The notes beneath the pieces were generated by a model. That model had not been told where the DNA came from. It did not search any database and saw only the letters and a program-made list of their open reading frames with translations. Made by a program: the position numbers and the translations under genes. A stretch of DNA of 64,000 nucleotides from Photobacterium halotolerans DSM 18316. Lineage in GTDB: Bacteria > Pseudomonadota > Gammaproteobacteria > Enterobacterales > Vibrionaceae. The stretch lies in assembly GCF_000425165.1 (NCBI RefSeq), contig NZ_KE384319.1:434001-498000 (forward strand), written 5' to 3'. Shown here one piece after another: positions 18,662 to 27,586 of this stretch (position 1 is the first letter of the stretch; the number at the start of each line of letters is the position of its first letter).

Positions 18662-19576
18662 ATGAATCTTGATACTAAATGGTTGGAAGACTTTATCGTG
18701 CTTTGTGAAGTCCGAAACTTTTCCCGTGCGGCCAAAGCCCGGCACATTACCCAGCCCGCGTTTGGACGCCATATCAAATCTCTGGAAGAGGCCGTTGGCG
18801 TGCAGCTGATTGACAGAAGCACAACACCGATCAGCCTGACTCAGGCAGGTAAGCAATTCCATTCTCTGGCCCGCAATCTGCTGCTGCAGCTCGATCTTGG
18901 CCTGTCTCAGTTAAGCAGCCACCCGCGGCCGGTTTTTACACCGCTTCGCATTGCAGCGCCGCATTCTCTGGCCTCGCCCACCTTAATGAACCTGATGGAC
19001 TTCGCCAGTCAGGAACTCAGTCTCGAATACAGTGTTGACGTACTCAGGCTGGATTATGCCATTGAGTCGTTAACCGAAGGGCGCAGTGATTTTCTGTTTG
19101 CCTTCGATGCACTGGCCTTGCATCAGCCGCCGTTTCAGAATATTGCCATTGGAGAAGGCCATTTCTATTTGGTCTCCGCGACCGATCAACAGGGCGCCCC
19201 GGTCTTTACACCCGGTGCGGACAAGCTTACGCCCCTGTTACGCTATTCTCCTGAAAGTTACACCGCCCGGCTGATCGAAAACGCCCTCGGGCAGCCGGCT
19301 AACTTTCCCTGCCATCCGGTGTTTGAATCGTCGATGTGCCAGTTGCATAAAGACATGGCGCTCCGGGGTAAAGGCGTGGCCTGGTTGCCCGATTGCCTGA
19401 TCGAAGAGGAATTAAAAGACCAGCGCTTGGTCCGGCTCAGTCCTGATGTCTGGCGGATTCCCTACAAAATCCGGCTGTACCGCAATCAGGCCCGGCTACC
19501 TGATGTTGCCGAAGCGTTCTGGCAATACCTGCAACAACAGGCCGAAGCTGGCTGGCAGCTCTTGCCGGCCAGCTAA
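18662..19576 (+). CDS. LysR-family regulator, HypT/YjiE-like
   Basis: The 304-residue protein has an N-terminal winged HTH (TKWLEDFIVLCEVRNFSRAAKARHITQPAFGRHIKSLE) and a LysR effector domain. Across its length it resembles HypT (YjiE), the hypochlorite-responsive LysR regulator of E. coli, for example IAAPHSLA, YSPESYTARLI and GKGVAWLPDCLIEEE. The ATG at 18662 is preferred over an in-frame TTG at 18656. It reads toward the deaminase-permease pair 125 bases downstream, so it may control them; whether it senses hypochlorite or a purine is not decided by sequence. Confidence 0.88.
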   Translation: MNLDTKWLEDFIVLCEVRNFSRAAKARHITQPAFGRHIKSLEEAVGVQLIDRSTTPISLTQAGKQFHSLARNLLLQLDLGLSQLSSHPRPVFTPLRIAAPHSLASPTLMNLMDFASQELSLEYSVDVLRLDYAIESLTEGRSDFLFAFDALALHQPPFQNIAIGEGHFYLVSATDQQGAPVFTPGADKLTPLLRYSPESYTARLIENALGQPANFPCHPVFESSMCQLHKDMALRGKGVAWLPDCLIEEELKDQRLVRLSPDVWRIPYKIRLYRNQARLPDVAEAFWQYLQQQAEAGWQLLPAS

Positions 19577-19701
19577 CCCGGCCATGCTGTTTGATACATT
19601 GATGCAGATTCAGCATCAACATACCGAAAACAGCATTTCACAATGTTCGCCCTTCTCTCCAAACTGCTTCTCAACTGATGTAGCAGATTGAGTATGGATA
19701 C

Positions 19702-20814
19702 GTGACTACCCTGACTTTACCTGAATTTATCCGCCGCCTGCCCAAAGCCGATATTCATTATCACTTGCTGGGCGGGGTACGGCTGAGCACCATGCTGGAC
19801 CTTGCCCGCAAGTACCAGGTTGATCTTCCGGAAGCCGAGGCCAAAAGCTACTATCGCGCCTACCAGACGCCTGGCGGCCCGCGCAAAGGCGGGATTGCGG
19901 CCCTGACATTCCTGTATCAGTTGATGCAGGAAACGGCCGATTATGAAAGAGTGCTGTTTGAAGTTGCAGAAGACGCCCACCACAGCGGCGTGAAATACAT
20001 TGAAACCTTCTGGAACCCGTCCGATGTGGCTTTGCCCTATGCAGACGTCAATGATGCGCTGGTACGCACCATAGATCATTGCCAGCAGGTGTTTGGTATC
20101 ACCATACGTCTGATCCCCTCCATCAACCGGGAAAAATCGCCTGAAACCGCCGTTGCTATGGTGGAAGCCATGATTGCCCACCCGCACCCGTATGTGCTGG
20201 GAATAGGTATCGACTACAAAGAGCATCAGGCGCCGGTTGAACACTTCTGGAAAGCATACCGGCTGGCGGCGCGACACGGATACAAACTGACAGCGCATTG
20301 TTCTGAGTTTGGCCTCCACTGGCGCAATGTCGAAACCGGTATTGAGCTCATCGGTGTTGACCGTATTGATCATGGCTACAGCATCATCAATAACCCGCAA
20401 CTCACAGCGAAATACGCGGCGCTGGGTATACCTTTTACCGTAGTGCCGTCCAACACCTATTTTCTTCAGCAATGGCCGAAGCATGACGAATGGCGGGTAA
20501 AACACCCGATACGTGCCATGGCAGAAGCCGGTCTGAACATTATCCCCTGCACCGACGACTGGCACATGCATGATACCAACACCAGCAAGTGTTATCAGGT
20601 GATGGTTGAGGATTTCGGCTTTGATGTGTACAGCCTGAAAACCATGATGCTGAACAGCCTCTACGCAAGCTGGCTGCCCACAGCACAGATTACACAGTGG
20701 GCAGAAGAATGGAGCCGCTGCTTTGATGAATTGTTTGCACAGCTGGACTACCAGCCCGCACTGAGCACCAAAGAATTAATTCTGTATCGACGTGAACATA
20801 ACGGAAAGAAATAA
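19702..20814 (+). CDS. Adenosine deaminase-family amidohydrolase with altered HxHLDG motif
   Basis: The 370-residue protein is a TIM-barrel metal-dependent deaminase of the ADA family. Zinc ligands His19 and His21 (DIHYHLLGG), His199 and the catalytic Glu202 (TAHCSE), His224 (DRIDHG) and Asp285-Asp286 (CTDDW) are all present. The family motif HxHLDG reads HYHLLGG, so the Asp that contacts the ribose 5'-hydroxyl in ADA is Leu, and HAGE reads HCSE. A 6-aminopurine derivative other than adenosine is therefore likely, which is inference. The start is GTG at 19702. The stop is directly followed by the ATG of the NCS2 permease, so the two are one operon. Confidence 0.85.
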   Translation: MTTLTLPEFIRRLPKADIHYHLLGGVRLSTMLDLARKYQVDLPEAEAKSYYRAYQTPGGPRKGGIAALTFLYQLMQETADYERVLFEVAEDAHHSGVKYIETFWNPSDVALPYADVNDALVRTIDHCQQVFGITIRLIPSINREKSPETAVAMVEAMIAHPHPYVLGIGIDYKEHQAPVEHFWKAYRLAARHGYKLTAHCSEFGLHWRNVETGIELIGVDRIDHGYSIINNPQLTAKYAALGIPFTVVPSNTYFLQQWPKHDEWRVKHPIRAMAEAGLNIIPCTDDWHMHDTNTSKCYQVMVEDFGFDVYSLKTMMLNSLYASWLPTAQITQWAEEWSRCFDELFAQLDYQPALSTKELILYRREHNGKK

Positions 20815-22122
20815 ATGGAACGTATAAAGGACTTTTTCAAACTGCAAGAAAATGGCACGGATATCAAAACGGAGTTTATCGCCGGATTCACGACCTTCGC
20901 CACTATGGCCTATGTGGTGGCTGTAGTGCCCGGCATGCTGAGCAAAGGCGGGATTCCCTTTGCCTCGGCCATGACAGTGACTGTCATCATGACAATACTC
21001 ACCACTCTGGCAATGGCGCTTTATACCAACCGGCCGTTTATTCTGGCGCCGGGCCTGGGCAGCGTGGCGATATTCTCCTTCACTCTGCTGGGTGGCGGTG
21101 TCCCGTTGCCGGTTGCCTCCGGCATCGTTTTTATCAGCGGTGTGCTGTTTATGCTGGTTTCCTTTTTGGGGATCAGAAATTTCATTGTCCGCATCATACC
21201 ACCGAGCATTAAAGTGTCTGTCGGGGTCGGCATCGGGCTGTTTATCGCGCTGTTGGGTCTCAAGCAGGCAGGGATAGTGGTCGCCAATGCCAAGAAAAAT
21301 GTGCTGATTTTTGGCGATCTGGCATCGACCGACGCCCTGCTGGCCTTTTTCGGATTTTTCCTGGTGCTGTTTTTCGTGGCCCGAAAAACCCGTGGCGGTA
21401 TTATTCTGGCGGTGCTGATCACCACTCTGGTGGGCATTCCACTCGGTGTGACTCAATTACCGACCCATATGTTTGCCATGCCGGGCGGCGTTGATGATCT
21501 GCTGTTTCAGCTTGATATCACCGGTGCCCTGTCACCGCAGTATCTGCCTTTCCTGCTGGCCTTTTTTATTCCGGATTTCTTCTCAACTCTGGGCACCTTG
21601 CTGGGTGTCGGTGCGCAGGCGGGCTATCTGGATAAAGACGGTAACCTGCCGGGCATTGAGAAGAACTTCCACGTCGATTCTTGTGCGACTACCTTTGGCT
21701 CGCTGTTCTCGTGTCCGGTACTGACCACGTATCTGGAAAGCTCTGCCGGCGTGGAGGCAGGTAGCCGTACCGGTTTGACCGCGGTATTCACGGCAGCTTT
21801 GTTTGTGCTGACCCTGTTTATTTCACCGCTGGTGACACTGATCCCGACAGCAGCGACCGCCCCTGTGCTGATTTATATCGGTTTTGCCATGATGTCTTCG
21901 ATGCGAAAAGTAAACTACGATGACATCACACAGTATCTGCCTGCATTTGTCTGTGTCGCCATGACCATCTTTAGCTTTAATTCGGGTAACGGTATTGCAG
22001 CAGCCATGGTCGTTTATGCATTCCTGAAACTGGCCACAAACCGCTATAAAGAAGATCACTGGTCTGTGTATCTCATTGCCATCTCAATGATTTACTACTT
22101 TTATGTAGTGGCAGGTCACTGA
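20815..22122 (+). CDS. NCS2 family purine permease (AzgA-type)
   Basis: The 435-residue protein is a 12-14 segment transporter of the COG2252 branch of NCS2, whose members carry adenine, guanine or hypoxanthine with protons. Signatures include GTDIKTEFIAGFTTFATMAY, LAPGLGS (TM3 motif), PPSIKVSVGVGIGLFIALLGL and the substrate-site helix with SSAGVEAGSRTGLTA. It begins with no gap after the deaminase stop and must be co-translated with it, implying import and deamination of the same base. A perfect hairpin follows the stop. Confidence 0.93.
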   Translation: MERIKDFFKLQENGTDIKTEFIAGFTTFATMAYVVAVVPGMLSKGGIPFASAMTVTVIMTILTTLAMALYTNRPFILAPGLGSVAIFSFTLLGGGVPLPVASGIVFISGVLFMLVSFLGIRNFIVRIIPPSIKVSVGVGIGLFIALLGLKQAGIVVANAKKNVLIFGDLASTDALLAFFGFFLVLFFVARKTRGGIILAVLITTLVGIPLGVTQLPTHMFAMPGGVDDLLFQLDITGALSPQYLPFLLAFFIPDFFSTLGTLLGVGAQAGYLDKDGNLPGIEKNFHVDSCATTFGSLFSCPVLTTYLESSAGVEAGSRTGLTAVFTAALFVLTLFISPLVTLIPTAATAPVLIYIGFAMMSSMRKVNYDDITQYLPAFVCVAMTIFSFNSGNGIAAAMVVYAFLKLATNRYKEDHWSVYLIAISMIYYFYVVAGH

Positions 22123-22127
22123 TCAAT

Positions 22128-22153
22128 TCGGGCCAGTCGACTGACTGGCCCGA
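22128..22153. terminator. Bidirectional hairpin between convergent genes
   Basis: CGGGCCAGTC (22129-22138) pairs perfectly with GACTGGCCCG (22143-22152), flanked by T/A. The following tracts are not T-rich, but the position between two convergent genes supports terminator function. Confidence 0.6.
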
Positions 22154-22210
22154 CATTAAGACGGCTGACCCGATACGTTGATCCGTACAGGGCGCATGAG
22201 CATTCTACAA

Positions 22211-22822
22211 TTACACCGCGATATCCAGACTGCCCGCGCTCACGCCATTGAGCCGGAACCAACCCGCAATACTGAAACGCGGGCGGTGCGCTGGCAGCAC
22301 TTCATGAGGAAAGTCTTCAGATAAAAACATCACCAGGCGCCCGCCTTTAGGCACCAGCTTTGTCAGAAAGCTTTCATCATCATGATAGATAACTAGCTCT
22401 CCGCCATCCGTTTCCTGCCAGTCCTGATCATTCAGATACAACACTGTGGTAAGAATACGATTGGCTTTGCCACGAAAACTATCGCGGTGCTTTTTATAGA
22501 AATCCCCCTGCTCGTACTTGGCAAAATGCGCCTCGTATTCAAACAGGCCCAGATAGAGGTAGCGATTAACCGCCTGACGGATCACTTCCATCTTATCCAG
22601 ATAGTGATGAACCGGCTGGCCCATCTCTTCTTTCAGCCAATGAATCTTATCGCTTCGGATAGATGCCACATGCGTATGGGCATCCTGACGCCCAATGCCT
22701 GCTTGTGACCATTCAGAGGGTAAGCATTGCAACAGTGCAGATAATTCGTTTGCAGAAAGAAAATCGTCCCACACACCCCAGCCCTGCGTGTGCAGGCTAT
22801 CAAGCATAGTATCAAGATCCAT
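22211..22822 (-). CDS. 2-oxoglutarate/Fe(II)-dependent oxygenase (PiuC/SM-20-like)
   Basis: The 203-residue protein has the double-stranded beta-helix signature of prolyl-hydroxylase-like oxygenases: iron ligands His112 and Asp114 (KKHRDSF) and His173 (FPHEV), with Arg182 in PRFSIAGWFR binding 2-oxoglutarate. The strand TTVLYLND and GGELVIYH are also typical. The substrate, small molecule or protein, is unknown. It starts 18 bases inside a spacer of its own and converges with the permease gene; no partner gene is evident. Confidence 0.85.
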   Translation of the reverse strand: MDLDTMLDSLHTQGWGVWDDFLSANELSALLQCLPSEWSQAGIGRQDAHTHVASIRSDKIHWLKEEMGQPVHHYLDKMEVIRQAVNRYLYLGLFEYEAHFAKYEQGDFYKKHRDSFRGKANRILTTVLYLNDQDWQETDGGELVIYHDDESFLTKLVPKGGRLVMFLSEDFPHEVLPAHRPRFSIAGWFRLNGVSAGSLDIAV

Positions 22823-22964
22823 GCAATGAGTCCGTATTAGCCTAGCGTTGAGGCTTTATAGACACTCACCCTGCGAGTCTCAAATCATTGATTGAATGGG
22901 GAAGAGAAAAAAAAATCATGGATAAATTTTACAGTATCTCACCATAAAATAATCTGATTGATAG

Positions 22965-24026
22965 CTAGCCGCTGTTTGCCAGAACCCACTGTTCTATTTT
23001 CCTGGCAACGAAGGGATGTGTGAGCAGCCCCATATGGTTCACACTGCCAATAACACACTGATTAACGGCCGGAAAACCCACTGCCAGCTGCTGCTCATCC
23101 CCTTCTCCCAGCGCGCTCGAAACCGGCACCAGGCCATCGCCGATACGGCGGCTTCTTTCATCCTGAGTTTGTTTGCTCAGACAGCTGGCGACAGCGTAAC
23201 AGGCCACCCCGTCAGGTAAGGGAGGACGAAGCGGGTAAGGCGGCGGTGGCTCACGTTGCCAGTCGGAATGGCAGATGGTTCCCAGGCTGAGATCTTTACT
23301 GCCGGCGCTGCGCAGCCGGGTCAGGTTAACCACAGATTGCAAGTAAGGCACCGCCGCAATCCGGGTTTCAGCCCAGCTGGCCAGTTTCGCCAAGGGCGCA
23401 CCGTTATGCGGGGTGCCCAGCGTAATCAGAGTGGTGAGCTGATTTAGCCAGCTCACCTGATGTCTGGCAGCGTAAAAGCATGCACTTCTGCTGACCAGCC
23501 CCCCCATACTGTGGGCAATAATGACAATTTCCTGCACCGGACAAGGCCAGGCGGCAATCAGTTGCTCTAACAATAAAGCGAAGTCTTCACCATTGGATGA
23601 AATATGGCGCCCGGTGTTGTAACGCAGATAAACAGGGGTATAGCCAAACTTCGCCAAATTTCGCCCATGGTCATGTGGCTTACGTTGCCATTGGCTGTCA
23701 TTCATACACCAGCCATGTACACAAATCACAATCCGGGTCTGCGGCAGCGACAATTGCCCGGCCAGCGTAATAGGATCCAGGCTCAGTGGCTGCATACCGC
23801 TGCTGAATGCCATTCTCTGGGCTAACCGGCTTTTGCGCTCTTCAAGCGCATCCCCCATCACACCGTTCATTGTGGCGATCACCAGATCGCTGGGCACCGG
23901 CGGCAAACCGGTTTCAACAAACTCCCCCAAACCTGCCCGCCACTGGCTCGCGTTGGCAAGAGCACGATCTGACAGATCGCTGAACAGCAACTGGAGTGTA
24001 CGGTTAATCCGTCGCTTCAATACCAT
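22965..24026 (-). CDS. Alpha/beta hydrolase, lipase/esterase-like
   Basis: The 353-residue protein has the oxyanion motif VICVHGWCMND, the nucleophile elbow AHSMGG with Ser173, a TLGTPHNGAPLAK segment seen in PGAP1/lipase-class enzymes, and candidate acid Asp297 (RIGDGLVP) and His331 (VNHMGLL). The N-terminal 90 residues are helical and unlike other domains. No signal peptide is seen, so it is likely cytoplasmic. The chemistry is ester hydrolysis on an unknown substrate. The 250-base spacer to the transglutaminase-like gene is divergent and holds no gene. Confidence 0.8.
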   Translation of the reverse strand: MVLKRRINRTLQLLFSDLSDRALANASQWRAGLGEFVETGLPPVPSDLVIATMNGVMGDALEERKSRLAQRMAFSSGMQPLSLDPITLAGQLSLPQTRIVICVHGWCMNDSQWQRKPHDHGRNLAKFGYTPVYLRYNTGRHISSNGEDFALLLEQLIAAWPCPVQEIVIIAHSMGGLVSRSACFYAARHQVSWLNQLTTLITLGTPHNGAPLAKLASWAETRIAAVPYLQSVVNLTRLRSAGSKDLSLGTICHSDWQREPPPPYPLRPPLPDGVACYAVASCLSKQTQDERSRRIGDGLVPVSSALGEGDEQQLAVGFPAVNQCVIGSVNHMGLLTHPFVARKIEQWVLANSG

Positions 24027-24276
24027 ACTTACGCCCTTATATCAGATCTGGCCGACCGCTGATCACCTGGGTTCAATCCTGCGATCGCACGAACAGATCA
24101 AGGTTCTGATATGTCACAGCCATATTAAGGATAGAATACGGTCCACAGGCCATCTGTGTATGCCGGCATTGATGTGAATTACCTCAAGCTCCCGCACAAA
24201 ACCGTCCCGTATCGCTCGCCAAGATAGAGCTTAGACTCTAACCTGCTAATTAATAACAACACAAGGATCTCTTAAC

Positions 24277-24909
24277 ATGGAAGACCAATTGAGCGCCACC
24301 CACTACTTTGATTTTCATCACCCGGCTATCCAAAGCTTCAGCCGGCAGGTGACAGGCAACACAGCGGCCGAGAAAGCCATCAGTATTTATTATCTGGTTC
24401 GCGATGAGATTGTTTACAATCCCTACACGCTGCAGGATGGCCTGCCCAGTCTGAAAGCCAGTTATTGCCTTGAGAAAAACCAGGCATATTGCATCCCAAA
24501 AGCAGCACTTATGGTTGCACTGTGCCGTCAACATGGTATCCCGGCCCGTCTTGGGCTCGCGGATGTGATCAATCACTTATCAACACCGGCATTGGTTGAA
24601 TGGCTGGGAACAGACTATTTCGCTTTGCATGGTTATGCAGAGATCTGGCTGAATCAGGGCTGGGTGAAAGTGACGCCTGTATTTGATCGTGCTTTGTGCG
24701 AGAAGTTTAACGTTGAACCACTGGAATTTGACGGTAAACATGACGCTATTCTCCATTCCGCGACAAAAGATGGTAGCCAACACATGGAGTATGTAAAATA
24801 CCACGGTTGTTTTGATGACATGCCCATTGAATTTATTAGAAAAATAGCCTCCGAGGCTTATCCGAAATTTGCAGATTTATTCAATCAGAACCGGGGAAAC
24901 ACGCAATAG
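24277..24909 (+). CDS. Transglutaminase-like (papain-fold) protein
   Basis: The 210-residue protein carries the transglutaminase-like triad: Cys72 in QAYCIPKAALMVALCRQHGIPARLG (split across positions 70-93), His118 in ALHGYAEIWL and Asp137 in KVTPVFD. Bacterial members are proteases, peptide ligases or cross-linking enzymes; none can be singled out. It has no signal peptide and no neighbour that reveals a partner. AAGGA precedes the ATG. Confidence 0.85.
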   Translation: MEDQLSATHYFDFHHPAIQSFSRQVTGNTAAEKAISIYYLVRDEIVYNPYTLQDGLPSLKASYCLEKNQAYCIPKAALMVALCRQHGIPARLGLADVINHLSTPALVEWLGTDYFALHGYAEIWLNQGWVKVTPVFDRALCEKFNVEPLEFDGKHDAILHSATKDGSQHMEYVKYHGCFDDMPIEFIRKIASEAYPKFADLFNQNRGNTQ

Positions 24910-25058
24910 TTCCACCCCGTCAATGAGCCACCATCAGAACGCGGTTAGCCACTCTGTTTCATTTTTCCCTGATTAATCGCGATTCAAGAACACAAGCGAG
25001 CCGGATAAAATATGATTATTTATTTTACTCTGAAAAGTTAATTCGCTTTTTTGCGTTA

Positions 25059-25070
25059 ATTGCATACAAT
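25059..25070. promoter_or_regulatory. ATTGTATACAAT-type operator upstream of the GntR gene
   Basis: ATTGCATACAAT differs from the palindrome ATTGTATACAAT at one base. It lies 36 bases before the GTG of the regulator gene, a position for autoregulation. Confidence 0.65.
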
Positions 25071-25105
25071 AACGGGGCAGCTGGAGAAGCTTTAGGAGAG
25101 AAGTA

Positions 25106-25846
25106 GTGACCACGCCAGTGAAAAAAAAGTCAACGTTAAAGAAATCACCCACTGTGGGTCCGACACTTACCCAGGATGATATTGTCTACGGACACATTTT
25201 TGATGCCATCCTGGAACAACGCCTGCCACCCAATACTAAACTCAATGAGGAAGCACTGGGTGAAATTTTCGGAGTCAGCCGGACCATTATCCGCCGTGCC
25301 TTGCTTCGCCTGTCTGTCGAGCAGATTGTTAAAATTCGTCCGAACCGTGGTGCCATTGTCGCTGCACCTAATGTTGAAGAAGCCCGGCAGGTACTGAAGG
25401 CCCGTGAAGTACTGGAGCTCGCCATTACCGAGCTGGCAGTGGAACATGCTACCAGCGAACAAGTCGCCAAATTACGTGAACTGGTTAAAGAAGAGCATGC
25501 AGCTTTTGATCAAGGCGATGTGGGCCGGGGTATCCGCCTCTCCGGTGAATTCCATATCCAGCTGGCCAGCATGGCCAATAACCCTCCTTTGCTTTCTTTC
25601 CAGCGCAGTATTGTGTCGCAAACTTCTCTGATCATTGCACTGTATGAAGTCGGCAACCGTGGTCAATGCTCTTTTGATGAACATAACCAGCTGCTGGACG
25701 CCATTGAAGCGGGTGAAACAGAGAAAGCGGTGTCGCTGATGCGCAGTCACCTGGGCCACATCAATGCCAAGTTAGCCCTTGATGATGAAGCCATTAGCAG
25801 TGACCTCCACGCTGTCTTTTCTGATGTTGTGTTAAAGCGAAGATAA
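25106..25846 (+). CDS. GntR-family regulator, FCD subgroup, probable glyoxylate-pathway regulator
   Basis: The 246-residue protein has a basic N-terminal extension, a winged HTH at about 25-90 (LNEEALGEIFGVSRTIIRRALLRL) and an FCD effector domain at about 95-235 with the metal-site histidines in GEFHIQLA, DEHNQLL and RSHLGH. The GTG start has TTAGGAGAG upstream. Palindromes ATTGTATACAAT or near copies lie before this gene, before gcl and before malate synthase, which strongly suggests it controls them; FCD regulators typically bind such TTGT/ACAA palindromes. It faces the convergent ttuD gene. The effector is probably glyoxylate or a related C2/C3 acid, by inference. Confidence 0.88.
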   Translation: MTTPVKKKSTLKKSPTVGPTLTQDDIVYGHIFDAILEQRLPPNTKLNEEALGEIFGVSRTIIRRALLRLSVEQIVKIRPNRGAIVAAPNVEEARQVLKAREVLELAITELAVEHATSEQVAKLRELVKEEHAAFDQGDVGRGIRLSGEFHIQLASMANNPPLLSFQRSIVSQTSLIIALYEVGNRGQCSFDEHNQLLDAIEAGETEKAVSLMRSHLGHINAKLALDDEAISSDLHAVFSDVVLKRR

Positions 25847-25880
25847 ATCATAAACAATTTAACACAAAATAAAGAACAAC

Positions 25881-25892
25881 ATTGTATACAAT
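25881..25892. promoter_or_regulatory. Perfect ATTGTATACAAT palindrome
   Basis: An exact 12-bp copy, identical to that before gcl, located 35 bases after the regulator stop, where no promoter for a known gene is expected. Confidence 0.6.
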
Positions 25893-26079
25893 CATATCAT
25901 GCCCTATACTGTTCTCAGTGGGGCATGCAGCCTACGCGTTCAGTTCGGTATTGTATAAGTTGGTGCTGCACGCTCCCACCCATTCCTCTTTATAGTCTGC
26001 TCTGACTCATTTTCACCTGTATTCATCTTTTCTCGGCATGCTTTGCTCACTGAGATCTTTCATCAAGAAATCACAAAAC

Positions 26080-26091
26080 ATCGTATACAAC
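26080..26091. promoter_or_regulatory. Near copy of the ATTGTATACAAT palindrome
   Basis: ATCGTATACAAC matches 10 of 12 positions. One or two such matches are expected by chance in 64 kb, so the weight comes only from its clustering with the copy at 25881. Confidence 0.35.
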
Positions 26092-26187
26092 CAGCTTTGT
26101 CCTTTCTGCTGAATCAATAATGGGTATGGTATTGGCTGACTGGATTATCGTCTGCGCGGAAATGACGGTAAGTGATGAAATAACAAT

Positions 26188-26219
26188 AAAAAAAGGAATA
26201 GTGCCGCTGACACTATTCC
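26188..26219 (-). terminator. Terminator of ttuD
   Basis: GGAATAGTG (26195-26203) pairs with CACTATTCC (26211-26219); on the minus strand the stem is followed by TTTTTTTATTG. Confidence 0.88.
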
Positions 26220-26302
26220 CAAAGGGCACACAGTCTCCAAGGACAAAGAAAACTGTGCCTACCGTTGCCTCTTACAACTTACAACATAACTCAAGGAGTT
26301 AT

Positions 26303-27586
26303 TCAGTTACCGGATTCCTCCTTCGGAAGAATCAGAATGGCGCGAAAATCATTAACATTCGTCAGTGTTGGACCGGTTGTTAACAATGAATCCAATTGTT
26401 TGAAGAAAGTGTATCCATCATTGTTATCCAGATAGTCCTGGCTATTGAGTTCCAGAGCCTGTCCCTGGTGATAACTCTGCGGGTTCAGTACCGCACCGGC
26501 ATTATCTTCTACCCCGTCAATACCATCGGTATCGGCGGCCAGTGCGAAGATCTGCGGGTGGCCCTGCAGTTCATGATAAAGGCTCAGCAGAAACTCACTG
26601 TTACGCCCGCCTCGTCCCTCACCCCGTACTGTCACAGTCGTTTCACCACCTGACAGTAAAACACACGGCGGCGTGAATGGCTGTTCACGGTCTGCGATCT
26701 GTTTAGCCAGTGCTGCATGTACCTTGGCGACATCGCGAGATTCACCTTCAATGCAGTCACTCAGAATATGTGCCGGAATACCCCATTGGCTGGCCTCTTC
26801 GGCAGCCGCTTCCAGTGACAGCTGAGGGCTGGCGATCAGCTCGAACCTGGCCCGTTCCAGGCAGGCATCGCCCGGTTTTACCGTTTCAGATTCAGGGCTG
26901 TGTAACCACTCAGTGACTGAGTCGGGTACACTCACCTGATAGCGGTTCAATATGTCTAAAGCATCTTTACTGGTGGTGGGATCAGCCACCGTCGGACCGG
27001 AAGCAATCACTGTTGCCTCATCACCGGGTACGTCCGAAATAGCCAGTGTAATCAACTGTGCAGGTGCTACGGCCTTAGCCAGCCTTCCGCCTTTAATGGC
27101 AGACAGGTGCTTGCGTACACAGTTCATTTCATCAATGGCCGCTCCTGATTTCAGCAAAGCTTTATTAATTTGCTGCTTTTGCGAAAAGGTGATGCCGGGA
27201 GCAGGCAAACTCAGTAAGGCCGAACCGCCACCAGACAAAAGACAGATCACGAGATCGTTCTCGTTGAGCCCGGCAACCAGGTTCAGGATGCGTTCTGCCA
27301 CTTCACGACCGGCATCATCCGGTACCGGGTGAGAGGCTTCGATCACTTCGATCTTCTGGCATTCTGCGGTGTGACCATAGCGAGTCACGACCAGACCTTC
27401 CAATTCACCTTCCCAGACACTTTCCAGTGCTCTGGCCATTGAGGCGGCGGCTTTACCCGCCCCTATTACCACCGCTTTACCTGTTCTGTCTTCAGGTAAA
27501 TAGTGCTTCAGGGTTTCACCGGGCAGGGCCTGTTTTACTGCACGATTAAACAGTGCAGTCAAAAATGCATGCGTTTCCATTTGCAT
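26303..27586 (-). CDS. ttuD: Glycerate 2-kinase (MOFRL/TtuD type)
   Basis: The 427-residue protein matches the MOFRL-family glycerate kinase often annotated TtuD or hydroxypyruvate reductase: VVIGAGKAAASMARAL, CLLSGGGSALLSLP, VRKHLSAIKGGRLA, SDVPGD and the C-terminal MOFRL part LLSGGETTVTVRGEGRGGRN. It converts D-glycerate to 2-phosphoglycerate with ATP, the last step of the glycerate pathway from glyoxylate. The ATG at 27586 has GGAG upstream; a GTG at 27598 is less likely. It is the distal gene after gcl-hyi-glxR, but a 270-base spacer with two hairpins precedes it, so separate expression is possible. Confidence 0.92.
   Translation of the reverse strand: MQMETHAFLTALFNRAVKQALPGETLKHYLPEDRTGKAVVIGAGKAAASMARALESVWEGELEGLVVTRYGHTAECQKIEVIEASHPVPDDAGREVAERILNLVAGLNENDLVICLLSGGGSALLSLPAPGITFSQKQQINKALLKSGAAIDEMNCVRKHLSAIKGGRLAKAVAPAQLITLAISDVPGDEATVIASGPTVADPTTSKDALDILNRYQVSVPDSVTEWLHSPESETVKPGDACLERARFELIASPQLSLEAAAEEASQWGIPAHILSDCIEGESRDVAKVHAALAKQIADREQPFTPPCVLLSGGETTVTVRGEGRGGRNSEFLLSLYHELQGHPQIFALAADTDGIDGVEDNAGAVLNPQSYHQGQALELNSQDYLDNNDGYTFFKQLDSLLTTGPTLTNVNDFRAILILPKEESGN

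Larger units (their letters stand above)
25847..26187. other. Gene-free gap with orphan operator-like sites
   Basis: This spacer between the convergent regulator gene and the ttuD terminator contains one perfect ATTGTATACAAT (25881-25892), a partial copy (25950-25961) and a near copy (26080-26091), and an inverted repeat CATGCCC (25898-25904) / GGGCATG (25921-25927). No convincing protein-coding frame is present; the short frame at 26120-26383 runs into ttuD antisense and lacks a ribosome site. Confidence 0.5.

Noticed and set aside
19717..20571. A 284-codon frame antisense to the ADA-like gene
   Set aside because: Shadow frame of a gene with intact catalytic motifs.
25950..25961. ATTGTATAAGTT as an independent operator
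   Set aside because: Only a half-site matches; mentioned within the gap but not listed as a separate site.
26120..26383. An 87-codon frame in the operator-containing gap
   Set aside because: It crosses the ttuD terminator and runs antisense into ttuD.
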